A DNA stretch of 64,000 bases from Sipunculus nudus (GCA_026874595.1 CM049306.1:510019-574018), one strand, 5' to 3'. Counted from the stretch's first letter, positions 1 to 10,165 are shown. Notes: generated by a model from the letters alone, not told the origin. Numbers and translations: made by a program.

Positions 1-1128
1 TAGCTTCAGCAATCCTCTTGTTAAGGGAGTAAATATATTTCTTGATTTTTTAAAAAGTGCATTATGTTTGGGCCCATAACTTAAAACAATTACGCAATAC
101 TGACATCATTTCTGGCATGTGCATAGCGAATGTATAGAAAAATATGTATATTAAATATATGATCAAAGTCAGATCAGTGGTTTTGATATTAGGCAGTCTT
201 ACAGTGTAACAATTGATTTTTAATGGAAAAATGAAGTTTTTCATTAATATTTGAAGGAATTAAGTCCTTGTGATAAAATTCTTGGCATGGTAGATGATTT
301 TGAAGACATCTAACTGTGTGCTAAATTTAAGGAACTTAGAGCTGAAGCTGGGGAGCTGAGCTCTAGCAAACTGCATAACACTAGCTTGATGTAAACTTGA
401 TGTGACATGGTGCTTGAAAACTTGAATAAAATCTACAGTTCTTGATCAACTTGTTTCAAATTTTTGGTGTTAACAGACAAAATGCTAACAAAAACATGCT
501 GTGAAAATTAATTCCACAGTACTTACAGGAAAAAAAGTGCCATGGTCAAACTTGGGCAAAATTTAAGGTACCAATTTTATATTTTTGCCAATATTTAAAA
601 AATTTCAACAGATTTTGATCTAATTTTTGGTATACAATTAAATTTTGATCAATTATAGTTGTATTACTGAAAAAAAGTCCCTACCTTTAACACTTTAGGT
701 CTTAAGTGACCAAATATCTTTCCTGATTTTTTTACAAAGTCCATTATGTTTGGGCCCATAACTTTTTTAAATTAAATAATACTGACTTAATTTCTGGCAT
801 GTACATAGGAACTATATTGAGGAATATTTATGGTAAATATGAAGAAAACCAGATGAGTGGTTTTGATATTAGGCAGTCCTGAAGTGTGAAAATAGATTTC
901 TAATAAAAAATTGAGGTTTTTCCTTAATATCTCGAAGGAACGAAGTCCTATTGACCCAATTTTCGGCATGGTAGGAGATTTTTGGGACATCCAACTGTAT
1001 GGCAAATTTCAGATTTGTAGGTCCAATGGTGTCAAAACGTGCCAGTCTTACGGACGGACAGACGGACGGACAACGGACAATGGACCACGACTATAGCTCA
1101 GATGACTTATAGTCAGCTGAGCTAAAAA
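1..1128 (+). repeat. Two-copy ~681 bp tandem repeat ending in a microsatellite and hairpin
   Basis: Two diverged head-to-tail copies are visible. The string TTATGTTTGGGCCCATAACT occurs near 63 and near 744, TGGCATGT near 113 and TGGCAT near 795, and TTTTGATATTAGGCAG at 181 and 861, giving an offset of 680-682 bp. The second copy runs into a GACG/GACA microsatellite (about 1,048-1,080). After it comes an imperfect hairpin, AGCTCAGATGACT...AGTCAGCTGAGCT (about 1,095-1,123), and then an A-run. The same end structure closes the element at 48,125-50,880. This is probably an old non-autonomous bivalve element. The small open frames inside it have no coding character. Confidence 0.7.
1048..1128 (+). 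repeat. GACG/GACA microsatellite plus terminal hairpin
   Basis: Short GACG and GACA units are followed by CTATAGCTCAGATGACT, a short loop, then AGTCAGCTGAGCTAAAAA. The two arms pair over 13 bp with one mismatch. The same arrangement is found at 50,791-50,886, and in shortened form at 2,564-2,634 and 3,487-3,560. Confidence 0.7.
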
Positions 1129-1200
1129 TCTAAATTAGTTGTGTTTAGAAATGGGGGATCTTTGAGAAATTATGAAAAATGGTTTTGTAAAGGTTAACGC

Positions 1201-2091
1201 TTAGAAGATGTCAATAATTATAAATACCTGGGAGGCGCATTTACAAGCTTACAAATTGGTCTAAAATGAAGCAGAATCTAATATGTCAAGCAAACAAAGC
1301 CTTAATTATAATCAAACAATTTTTCTAAAAATACAAGCAACTATCTATTTGTAAATCCTTCTTTCTTTTTGATAGGATGGTCCTTCCAATTCTGTGCTAT
1401 GGTAGTGAACTATGGGTTTTTGATACATGTGACAATATTGAAAGTGTACATACCAAGTTCTGTAAATATATTCGTCAAGTTAATATGAATACACCAGTTG
1501 CTGCAGTACAAGGAGAATGTGGGTGGCTGCCCTTGAAGATTCATTATATAATAAGAGGTGAAACTTGTTGGACTAAATTGATAAATATGAATATAATAGA
1601 TTACCAAAGCAATTGTATGATAAATTATACTGCTTAGATGAAGCAGGAAAACAGAACTGGGTAACTAATATATAGAAAATATTATTTTCGCAAGGATTTG
1701 GCTATGTTTGGATTGAACAAGATGTAGGGGATGTTAAATTATTTATTTCAGTATTGAAACAGAGATTAAATGATTCTTTATTGCAGGATTGGACAAGTAG
1801 TATATCTAATAATCATACAATTAAACACATACTGATTTTTTAAATTATCATTAAACACTGATAAATATTTAAGTTCTACAAAATGTTAACTATAGGAAAA
1901 GTCTTTCAAGACTTAGATGTTCATCACATAATTTAGAAGTAGAAAAAGGAAGGCATAGTAATATTCCATGGGATGTAAGGTTTTGTAAATATTGCCTAAG
2001 ACATGGGGAAGCTGTTGTGGAAGATGAGCATCATTTTATCATGAAATGCCCTTTGTATACAGACTTGAGAATCAAGTATATTGGTGATTAA
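1201..2091 (+). pseudogene. Non-LTR retrotransposon reverse-transcriptase C-terminal relic
   Basis: Translating in shifting frames recovers the tail of a LINE-type polymerase. From 1,201 one reads LEDVNNYKYLGGAFTS, the YLG motif after the catalytic fingers and palm. A second frame from about 1,268 gives KQNLICQANKAL. From 1,377 one reads MVLPILCYGSELWVF, followed by VHTKFCKYIRQV and a GECGWLPLKI motif. From 1,888 to 2,088, back in the first frame, comes RKSLSRLRCSSHNLEVEKGR, then a Cys/His-rich end (FCKYCLRHGEAVVEDEHHF, MKCPLYTDLR) before TAA at 2,089. These blocks follow the usual order for LINE ORF2 C-termini in marine invertebrates. The catalytic FADD core and the endonuclease are absent, so this looks 5'-truncated. 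Frameshifts and stops between blocks make it dead. The clade (RTE-, Jockey- or CR1-like) cannot be settled here. Confidence 0.85.
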
Positions 2092-2199
2092 ACTACATCT
2101 ACATCTCTGATGGCAGATAATAATGCCCATACAAAATAACAAGGCCTACAGGCCTAATGCGAACCTGTGCAAACTTTGGGAATAAGAATGGAGGTTTAT

Positions 2200-2634
2200 T
2201 TTTTAAATTTAATATTTATCCTCTTATGTCCTGCATATCTACCTTAGTCATTATGATTTCAGCAAAATGGACGCTTTGGACCTGCAAGTTTCGGACTATG
2301 ACATTTTAAAACTAGGATGTATCAGTCAGGATATTTCGGATATGTTCTTTTTGCCAGGGAGGATTAGAGGAACAGATGAATGGACAATATGGCATGGTTT
2401 CGGAGAAGAACATTTTTTTAATGTTTTTTGGCTTCTTCCCTATAAAATCTAAGAAAATGCAGTTAGTAGAGAAATAAGCAAAATCTGATAGAATTATTTA
2501 GATTACAAATTTTTTGCCAAAAATTTGAAAATGCTAGCTCCTGCCCTTTTTGAGATAGCTATGACGCACGACGGACGACGGAAGACGGACAACGCCACAC
2601 CACTGCATAAGCTCACATATTTGCTAAAAATGCA
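2200..2634 (+). mobile_element. Degenerate element copy 1 with ACGG-type end
   Basis: This segment is paired with 3,130-3,561. Both carry CCCTATAAAATCTAAGAAAA (2,438 and 3,360), then GCTAGCTCCTGCC, then TTTTTGAGATAGCTATG. Both finish with a short ACG-rich microsatellite, AACGCCACACCA, CATAAGCTCAC and GCTAAAAA. The left limit is approximate. No coding capacity is seen. Confidence 0.6.
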
Positions 2635-2696
2635 AACCAAGTTTTTTTCAAACAGTTGAAAGATATTGTTCCAATAGTTCTAATCTGGGAATTCTG

Positions 2697-2766
2697 CGTC
2701 TAGACAATATGTCTATACGTCCAGACGCTGCCTGTAGATGTCTAGACACATTGTCTAGACACCAGA
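2697..2766. repeat. GTCTAGAC inverted repeat
   Basis: The arm GTCTAGACAATATGTCTATA (near 2,698) is repeated in inverted orientation near 2,745-2,765 with a few mismatches. This could form a hairpin with a stem of about 20 bp. GTCTAGAC is itself palindromic. It may be a small palindromic MITE relic. Confidence 0.55.
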
Positions 2767-3129
2767 CAGAGCCAGGTCAGTTGCCATGGTGATGTCTGGA
2801 CCCCACCTGGTTGTACTGAGTGACCTCTTGACTTTGCTGCTGAAACTCAGCATGTCGTCAAATCTGTTTTCAAACACAGAAAGCCTTTTTCAATTGGCTA
2901 TACTGCTTTTTTAAAGCTGCATTTACTCAACCTATTCTTATAAAACTGGCAGAACCCTACCATAGAATAATTCTTGTAAAGTTTAAACCAATCAGCTTAA
3001 CAGCTTCATCATAAAACAGTGTATAAGCTAGAAGAGTCTAAAATTACATTATCACTTGTAAAAAACAGATCAATGTAGGTGGCATCACCAATACCTCAAT
3101 TTCAGATATGAAATATATGACAAACATTG
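2767..3129. other. Intervening sequence, nothing recognised
   Basis: AT-rich DNA between two related element copies. I see no exon-like open frame, RNA gene or clear repeat here. Confidence 0.5.
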
Positions 3130-3561
3130 GCAAAAAATTTGGTGAAGATAGCTCTAGCTGTTTCTGAGATTTTAATTTTAGTGTGCTTTTTTGGACAGAA
3201 AACTAAGTTCAACTCCTAAAACTTGGCCAAAAATCTCATAACTGGAACCATTCGAACAAACTTGAAAAGATTGTTCCAGGGATCATTTCTGTTAAATATA
3301 GGACAATTTGGCTGGACAGTTTTGGAGTAGAAGATTTTTAAAGCTTTTTTAGCTTTTTTCCCTATAAAATCTAAGAAAATGCAGTAAGAAAAAAAATAAA
3401 CTAAATCCGATATAGTTTTTTGGATGACTGATTATTTGCGAAAACTTTGGTGATGCTAGCTCCTGCCGTTTTTGAGATAGCTATGGTTAACGTACAGACA
3501 ACGCACTACGTACGATGCACAACGCCACACCATCGCATAAGCTCACAGGTTTGCTAAAAAG
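3130..3561 (+). mobile_element. Degenerate element copy 2 with ACGG-type end
   Basis: Second copy of the repeat at about 2,200-2,634, offset by 922-930 bp. It shares the CCCTATAAAATCTAAG block, GCTAGCTCCTGCC, AACGCCACACCATCGCATAA and GCTCACAGGTTTGCTAAAAA. The microsatellite part is weaker than in copy 1. Left limit approximate. Confidence 0.6.
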
Positions 3562-4689
3562 GACAGACAGACTGGTAGAGAAACAAACCTGATAATATAT
3601 GAAGTTACCATTATTTCTGAACTTTTTTATTATATCAAATTGTTTTCAACTTTAACATCTGCAATTTTACACATCTGAATATATAAATTGCTTCCAAATT
3701 TCAGGCTTAAATAGCTTAAATCCATACACATAGAACATATAAAAGTTATATCAACAGTGATTATAGGAAAAATTTCAGAATTAATATATATTTAATAATA
3801 ACAGGGAGATGATGGACAGATTTGATCACTTTATGTTCCATTCTCCTGAGGCAAGAATATGTTTTAATTAGATCTTATTTTTTTCTAATTCAATTATTTT
3901 TTTAATTAAATAAATATTTACACATTTGCACTAAAAACTAATGTCCCAGTGCAGAGATGCAAAGGAATCAATGGCAGCAGGAGGGGGGGGGGGGGGGGAT
4001 GGTGGGGTTTACAACACTTCTGCATATACATACAGGGCATACAAAGCCTGATCTCCAATTCTGCTGAGGCAGGACAAAAATGAACAAATGTTTGTATCAG
4101 ATCATTATTTTTTTATCACATCTTCTTTTTTACCTTAAGTTTACATTTCTATACATTTCCATTATAACATATATATCTGAATATAAAAGTTGATTCATTA
4201 TTCTAAATTGCATCATCATAGATCTCAATCTTGTGAAATAACACCATACCATGCATGCAAATGAATTTATCTTTTACCACAAAAATATATCTCTTAAATT
4301 TGCACAACAATAGATATCTAAAAATAATACTTGGTTCAGATTTAACAATTTTAAATAGTGCCTTTATTTATCCATAATTCATGGATATGTTGTTTCTTGC
4401 TAGATCTTATTAGTTATTCAGGGTTGAACACACACGTCAACTTGTGGTGTTGCATTCCGATGCTCAGTGATTGTGTTACAGCTTTCGTAGTTGTTACATT
4501 TGTGGGGTATTTGCTTGTGTATATATGTATTTTCATTTGTACACTTACTCTGTGTATTTATGTATATAATGGTGTGTCTGCATTGATTTAGTGGTTTTAT
4601 TTGTAGCAGGTGTCCCGGTTGGCAAGTTTCAGCCAGGAAGGTTTTAACCACAAAACATATTTTTGTTTAAATTTATAACTTTTAGATTT
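3562..4689. other. AT-rich intergenic or intronic sequence
   Basis: Low-complexity AT-rich DNA with a run of 16 G at 3,983-3,998. The open frames near 4,358-4,651 lie on both strands, are rich in Cys, Ile and Val, and look fortuitous. No gene is supported. Confidence 0.5.
3983..3998 (+). repeat. Poly-G run (16 G)
   Basis: An uninterrupted run of 16 G read directly in the sequence. It could form a quadruplex, and its exact length is prone to sequencing error. Confidence 0.9.
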
Positions 4690-5220
4690 ATAAAACTCTG
4701 TAAATGGCTGGGGTGATGCAGTCACAATTTGTTGCTGGACTCCTCAAAGGTTTCAGGTATAAGTAATGAATAGTTTTCTGTTGACTGGGATCATGCAGTC
4801 TCTGAGAGCCTGAGTAGGTTCCTGAATCTGACCATGAGACCCTGTTTGTGTGGCACATGGTTTCATAGGCCCAGGTAATGTCATTATCAGGGTTTCCTGA
4901 TGAGTGCCCTGCTACCTTGAATGATGTAATAGGGGCTTCAGAGGCTCAAGTAGCCCTCTACTAAGGCTGGTATCATAGGAGGAGGCCATGCTTCATTAGA
5001 TAATTCCTGCTTATCAGGGTGATGTGGTCATAAGACTCACTGCTGTTTCCTGGTAGATATTAATGTGAACTTTAAAACATGACTTTGTAGGATGATGCAA
5101 TCACAGCCTCAGTGCTGGAAACCTTTCATGGGTCAAACTTAATACTGGCTGAGTGATGCTGTCAGGGCCTCTAACCAATGAAATGTAGGTTTCTCAGGCC
5201 TTCAGGCTGAACCTGGCCCA
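4690..5220 (+). repeat. Very degenerate short tandem motif region
   Basis: Variants of GTGATGCAGTCAC recur near 4,712, 4,789, 5,019, 5,093 and 5,154, at spacings close to multiples of about 70-75 bp. The sequence between them is strongly diverged. It is probably an old minisatellite, but the signal is weak. Confidence 0.35.
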
Positions 5221-6409
5221 AAAGTGATTATAAATATTGTGTGGTTTGCGACATATTCACTGCGTTAAATTGTCGTATTTTTCAGTTTTAAAGTGTTTTG
5301 CAAGGGTTCAGTTTTCATGAGTTTACCCCAATAAGTATACAAAATCTTAAAATTTGACCAGGGATGACCTGAAGGGAATAAAAATGAGTGATAATTCTTG
5401 TTATCAGATAATGTAAAAGACATCAAATCTTTAATTTACAGCTAACATAAAAGATCTTTTATGGCCTGGGTATAAAACCAATCTTTTGCTTTTTGGCATT
5501 TTAAGCTACAGGCATATATAATATACATAATATGTTAGTGAGACTACAGTATAAATGGCTGCTTATCAGATAAGATTGGACAAGTTATTCTTTCCGGGAT
5601 CACTCTTCATATATATATTACAAAATTTAAACCTTGCAAACAAAAAGCCAAACACAGTTTCTGTTGTAAACTTACAGTAATGTCATTCTTTTATTGGCTT
5701 TTTAGGGCTGTCTGTTTGTACTAAATATTACCTGTATAAGGAGACCTCAGTTAGAGACCTCAGAACATGTAGGATAACAGCTAAATCTGATAGAGAATTG
5801 TGTACAACTTGAAGTAGTGTTGTTTTTATTTGTTGCTATTTTCTTATTAGGTTTAATCATTAGTTCGAAGTGTTTATTTGTTTAGAGTGTTTTCACTTTG
5901 AATTTTTTTAGCCTATTTCTTTATTGCATTCAGCTGTGTAACAATAAAATATAGTTAAACTGCATGTCATATGTGAGGGTAACTAAGGTTTTAGGCATTT
6001 TATGGCAGATTTAGGCAGGTTATAACCTATTTTAGGCAGTTTAAGGCAGGTTTTAGTCACTGCCCTGCCAAAAACAGGTTTTGGGCTGCCAAAAACCCAA
6101 CCCTGGCAGGTGTCAAATTGTGTACATAGCAAAGCGCACTGTTGGCATTTGTCTTTGCAGGCTCACCATAACTTGATCATATTGTTGTGCATGGAACAAG
6201 GCATGAAGAATAAAAAGTAGAACGCTACTCCGGTGTTGATTTTTCATCCAACATATACTACAGGCAGCTTGTTGAGGGATGTATCATCTTTATTGCATCA
6301 TCCTCAGTTATTTACTTATTAACAGGGTGTGAAGGAGGATGCCTACATAAAATTGTTCCAATGACCAACGGAAATTTGCATTGTGACTGTCATCTTGTTA
6401 AATGGTAGC
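5221..6409. other. AT-rich sequence, no gene recognised
   Basis: Mostly AT-rich. Short GGCAG/TTAGGC-like reiterations occur at about 5,990-6,110. An open stretch of about 64 codons (6,216-6,409, + strand) ends at the left end of the transposon. It lacks a clear start, so I do not call it a gene. Confidence 0.4.
6404..6409. repeat. Target-site duplication, left
   Basis: GGTAGC lies immediately before the left inverted repeat. The same hexamer follows the right inverted repeat at 8,309-8,314. Confidence 0.65.
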
Positions 6410-6426
6410 TAGAGCCAATGATTTTC
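6410..6426 (+). repeat. Left terminal inverted repeat
   Basis: TAGAGCCAATGATTTTC, the exact reverse complement of 8,292-8,308. Confidence 0.85.
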
Positions 6427-7548
6427 AGTGATCGCGGGAAACGGACGGAATTCACGGAAAACGGACTTTGAAACGGAATTTGCAACTTGACACAGAGTCT
6501 GGGTAACCTGGAATAAATTTAGAATTTTCTTCACAAAGTCACATGATATCGGCATTTCCAATTCCTCGGAGCTTTCAGAAATCCAGAATCATTTAATATC
6601 AGTTTGCAATGGTGACCTGCACCATGTTTACTGTCAAATGGAGGCCCCTGCGTAGGCAATCAAACATCGTAGCTCACATGACTGTATGTAGTGACCCATG
6701 GCTTAAAGTAACAGGTGTCAGGTGTGACCCGCGAGTCGACCATAAAACATGCCGTGTGCCTGACCTTTAGGCTTATTAATATTCAGACAGGCGACCCTTA
6801 CGATTCAGGGAAATCCCCTACCTTCAAATGGCAATGCCAAGAACGCAGTGCGCCCGACTTTGTTATGCATGCAAAATGTCAAAGGTCTGCCTTTTTGGGA
6901 AAATAATCACGCTGAATGCAAACTTTGTCCAGTTTAATCAAAACTTAAGCGGTATTTTAACTCATCTATACGCTCACGTTATAACTGGTCAAAAGGAATT
7001 GCACGGGGGGCATTCTTCAAAGCCTTCACCGCTAGAAAGCGATGGAGTCACGTGAACTTTTGTCAAATATAGGAGTAGGTACTTTGCATAATTTATGCAT
7101 TGACCTTAATTAATATGCCCAAGAACAAGCTGTCCCCTTTCATTGACAGCACATTCACTTATGCTCATTTTCAAAGTAAGCTCGCTTGTGTATCATATCG
7201 CCGCGTGCAGTGAATCTCTTATATGCCCGCGCTTGACATGTCACTTTCTTTTCACAGAAATATAATGCCAGTTCTTGCAAAATCGTATTTAATTGAATGA
7301 AACCTGGGTTTTGTTCACTTTGGAACAATTTTTATATAACTTGATTGGACAGAACGATGTTGTGCCCATGTAAGTTAATATACTTTGACAGTTATGGTCA
7401 ATGAGATCATCGATCGTGAAATTTTATGATTCAGATTGAAACGGTGTAAATGCAAATGTCCAATAAAGATAGACAGAAGCCTGAAATTATGAGAGTAAAT
7501 ATAAAAAAACAATTTTTTTATTTTTTTCGATGGTAATTTTATTTTACT

Positions 7549-7753
7549 TTACACACAACTTGTTAGAAGATGTGCCCCCACAAATTTCATTAAGAACTGG
7601 CCAGTGCTGAGAGTGCTACCATGTACGTGCACAGCTGAGCACTCCAGCCTCTTATCAGCCCTTGTTGACAGCATGTCATTTATGATCCTTGGCTGGGGGA
7701 CTACTTGCTGATTCATGGAACACGTTTTACATGTGCAGGAATGCACCGACACC
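7549..7753 (-). CDS. Possible terminal exon inside the transposon, unknown product
   Basis: On the minus strand about 67 codons are open, beginning MSVHSCTCKTCSMNQQ and ending in a TAA stop. Just upstream is a pyrimidine-poor ...TTATTAG that could serve as a splice acceptor. Just downstream is AATAAA within AAAATAAAATTACC, a possible polyadenylation signal. A Cys-x-Cys-x-x-Cys cluster sits at the N-terminal end. I do not recognise a family. Its position inside the hAT-like element suggests either a carried transposase remnant or chance. It may equally be non-coding. Confidence 0.25.
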
Positions 7754-8291
7754 TAATAATTACTGTTGTAATAATTAATTTTATAAATGTTACCTGTAAA
7801 TTCAGAGGGTCAGAATTGGAAAACTAAATTCACATGAGCAGTTCTGAATACACTAAACAGTAGGGCGTAAGTTGAATATCGCATTCTTGTAACAGGTCAC
7901 ATTAAAAGATTATATATGAACTGTTTTTCCCTCATTTATTTTTAATAAGAATAATGAATGATCAGACTATACAATAATTGTTCCTGTTACAGTCTCAGCT
8001 AAGGTACTGGTAATAAAATCTGCATTTGGCTTGAACTGAATTTTTAGCAATGAATGAAATTTTACATACACGTTTTCCCATTCCATTAGATTTGTACCCA
8101 GTAGTGTAAAAAATGTCCATTACAAGTTACATTAAGACATGACATATATTTATATCTTTTTATGTGATTTAAAAACAGTAAAATAAACTATCTTGTCAGC
8201 AAAAATAATGGGTCTGGCTCCAATGAATACGAAACGGAATTGAAAGGGAATTTGGTGATGAATGAAATGGAAAAGCCTTGTTTTTGAAACG

Positions 8292-8308
8292 GAAAATCAT
8301 TGGCTCTA
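8292..8308 (-). repeat. Right terminal inverted repeat
   Basis: GAAAATCATTGGCTCTA, the reverse complement of the left end, followed directly by GGTAGC. Confidence 0.85.
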
Positions 8309-8314
8309 GGTAGC
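8309..8314. repeat. Target-site duplication, right
   Basis: GGTAGC, identical to 6,404-6,409. Confidence 0.65.
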
Positions 8315-9302
8315 CTCACTGCTGTTACATGTGTAAACACACCTTACCAGTACCCCACTGGTCAGAAACCAACTAAAGACAAGAAAGCTTTCACATATAT
8401 AATGGGGCTCTGAGAGGGTGATATCACTATGAATCCAAATGTATGCAATAACTGACCTGACTGATTGTTTACATGTCACTCAGATTTAACAACAGATGTC
8501 AATTTTTAACTATATCAAACATGACAGGATATGCTATGACCTACAAAATCATTGTGGAGTTTAATATAAACAAATGTTTTAACTGCAGTCATTAACAGTG
8601 TTTTTTTTTTTGTTTTCACTTTTATTTACAAGTTTTTACTGTGTAATGTAAAAAAATAGGTTTTTGACCCTAAAGAGATAACTATGCACCTCAGAAAATG
8701 AATGCTTGTTCCCAGACTGAAGTAGTCACTGATTCAACTGCGTAGTCAGAAACCTGGAAAGGCTGAAGTAGTCACTTCAGTCTTGGGATTACTGTCATTG
8801 TCAACCCAACTTCTCCAGATCATAAAAAGAATTGTTACATGGATGAGCGATGCCCGGGATAATCTGGCTGAGGAACACAGAAGACATGAAACTGGGTATA
8901 CCACTGTATAGAAAAAGACATATGAAAGAGGATTTTTTTCAGATAAGATCTAAGCAGTGAGGTACAAATTCTGGCTGTAAGCCGAGCTGCATGTTGCTTT
9001 AGAACAGTGTCGAGGTCCTGGACTGGAGGTTTGTGTCAGCCGGATCTCGGATTTATCTATTATATTTCCTCTGTTTCATCGATGTGTCTGTCTGGACGGG
9101 CATTACTGGGTCACAACAAGAGAATAACGGACCACTGTGTGGAAAATCAACAACCATTGCACAACGTACAATAATTGTCATCAGGGTATCATCGGTTAGG
9201 CAGTCAGTCTACAGGACGGAGACCTGTCAAAATTGATGAAACCAACAGAGCATATAGGATGGACACAAGGCCGACATGTCACACTAAACTGTACAGGCGT
9301 AC
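8315..9302 (-). other. Presumed first intron of the minus-strand gene
   Basis: The stretch downstream (minus strand) of the exon donor at 9,302 has no further exon I can defend. It is AT-rich, with a T-run near 8,602. If the exon at 9,303-9,413 is real, this and all sequence to the left may be intron 1, which would put the transposon and the LINE relic inside it. Confidence 0.35.
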
Positions 9303-9413
9303 CTCGTCTTGCAGGGTAGCTGGCTCAAAAGCATCATCACTAGCATCATCGCCACCGATGGCAAAAGTTATATCCCCATTCATGACCGGTGTAGACTGTT
9401 GGACAGCCGCCAT
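9303..9413 (-). CDS. First coding exon of an unidentified gene (N-terminal 37 residues)
   Basis: On the minus strand an ATG at 9,413 opens 37 codons starting MAAVQQSTPVMNGDITFAIG and continuing with an acidic GDDASDDAFEP stretch. The reading ends at GAG followed by GTACGC, a good splice donor, at 9,302, in phase 0. The start has A at -3 and G at +4, a strong context. An in-frame TAA lies five codons upstream (9,429-9,431), which fixes this ATG as the first. The sequence is non-repetitive, uses all codon types and is more GC-rich than its surroundings. The acidic, Ser/Asp-rich N-terminus suggests a cytosolic or adaptor-type protein, but I cannot name it. No downstream exon is recognised in the window. 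A longer overlapping frame (9,380-9,739, -) is a shadow in another phase. Confidence 0.6.
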
Positions 9414-9560
9414 ATTGCTGCACTGATGTTATTTGGATCACGTGACAGCTGATTATCGTGCAATCTCGGGCAGGTGCCCGCAGTCACATGACCAAATGAC
9501 GTCTGTACCCAAACATAACCCACGTGCCCAAGGCCTGGCAATCTGGGCTTCGTGAGAGTC
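9414..9560 (-). promoter_or_regulatory. Putative promoter of the minus-strand gene with E-boxes and CRE-like site
   Basis: Upstream of the start codon are TCACGTGA (9,438-9,445, palindromic, the core of the CLEAR/USF-type E-box), GTCACATGAC (9,483-9,492), TGACGTCT (9,497-9,504, CRE-like) and CACGTG (9,521-9,526). The region has more CpG than its neighbours. No TATA box is evident. The transcription start is unknown. Confidence 0.45.
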
Positions 9561-9884
9561 AACTGAACAGTCCTAGCACCTATACATTGCCTACAACGTG
9601 AAGTTCTCAGTCTCTTGCGCACAATAATGAACTTTAAAATATTGAAGTCAGGTACACTTGCATTTACAGACCCACGACCCGTCTCAGTGACGGCGTCCGT
9701 TTGATAAAGAATTAAAACAAAAATTAACAAATGGCCCAAATGTTTACAGGTTTACCTGGTTTTTTATTTTTTTTTCAATCAGTACATGTGACCATAGGAA
9801 CCCATTCAGTCGAGTGAACATGATATAAGTCTTCCCTGATCAGGCAGTACTAGATAAATGGATTTATGAAGAAGGGCATGTGTT
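9561..9884. other. Upstream flank, nothing specific
   Basis: Moderately GC-rich up to about 9,700, then AT-rich. No second divergent gene can be supported. Confidence 0.4.
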
Positions 9885-9899
9885 GGGGGGGGGGGGGGG
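9885..9899 (+). repeat. Poly-G run (15 G)
   Basis: An uninterrupted run of 15 G, the second such tract in the left region. Confidence 0.9.
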
Positions 9900-9949
9900 A
9901 ACTCATGGACCCCGGACCCCATGGAAAATCTATAATTCTTAAAACTCAA

Positions 9950-10165
9950 TGTATTTATCGAGATATTTTAGCAGAAAAGAATCTATAGACGTATTTTATA
10001 TTAGGTTCGGTTAAAAACATAAAAATAAGTATGTTTTGCAACAAAATTTGATAATTAACTCTTACGGACCCTTGCGCACGGATCTCACGGATCCCATATA
10101 TATAGACTCCTTTTACTCGTTGTTATAACATTTCTTAAGTACATATTTTAACACCACGTTCAGGC
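9950..10165 (+). repeat. Dispersed repeat copy 1
   Basis: Starts near ATTTATCGAGATATTTTAGC and includes CTATAGACGTATTTTA, then ACGGACC, ACGGATCCCA, CTCGTTGTT and a CATTTCTTAAGTA end. It matches 10,735-10,930 with many substitutions, offset about 783 bp. Confidence 0.6.

Larger units (their letters stand above)
6410..8308. mobile_element. hAT-like DNA transposon with 17 bp TIRs
   Basis: The ends are perfect 17 bp inverted repeats: TAGAGCCAATGATTTTC at 6,410-6,426 and its reverse complement at 8,292-8,308. The hexamer GGTAGC flanks the element directly on both sides. Ends beginning TAGAG/CAGNG are typical of the hAT superfamily. Its usual target duplication is 8 bp, so 6 bp is either a subgroup feature or a degraded 8 bp site. 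Subterminal AAACGGA motifs cluster inside both ends (three near 6,438-6,480 left, two near 8,230-8,293 right), as expected for transposase-binding repeats. The 1.9 kb interior has no recognisable transposase, RNase H-like or BED domain, so this is probably a non-autonomous copy. Confidence 0.75.

Noticed and set aside
5980-6110. TTAGGC-like telomere repeats
   Set aside because: Only scattered TTAGGCA and GGCAGG words, not a tandem array.
6216-6409. 64-codon open stretch next to the transposon as a disrupted exon
   Set aside because: It lacks a clear acceptor or start and I recognise no family; kept only as a remark.
9380-9739. 119-codon minus-strand frame as a gene
   Set aside because: It overlaps the exon at 9,303-9,413 in another phase. 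The exon has the better start context, an upstream stop and a splice donor.
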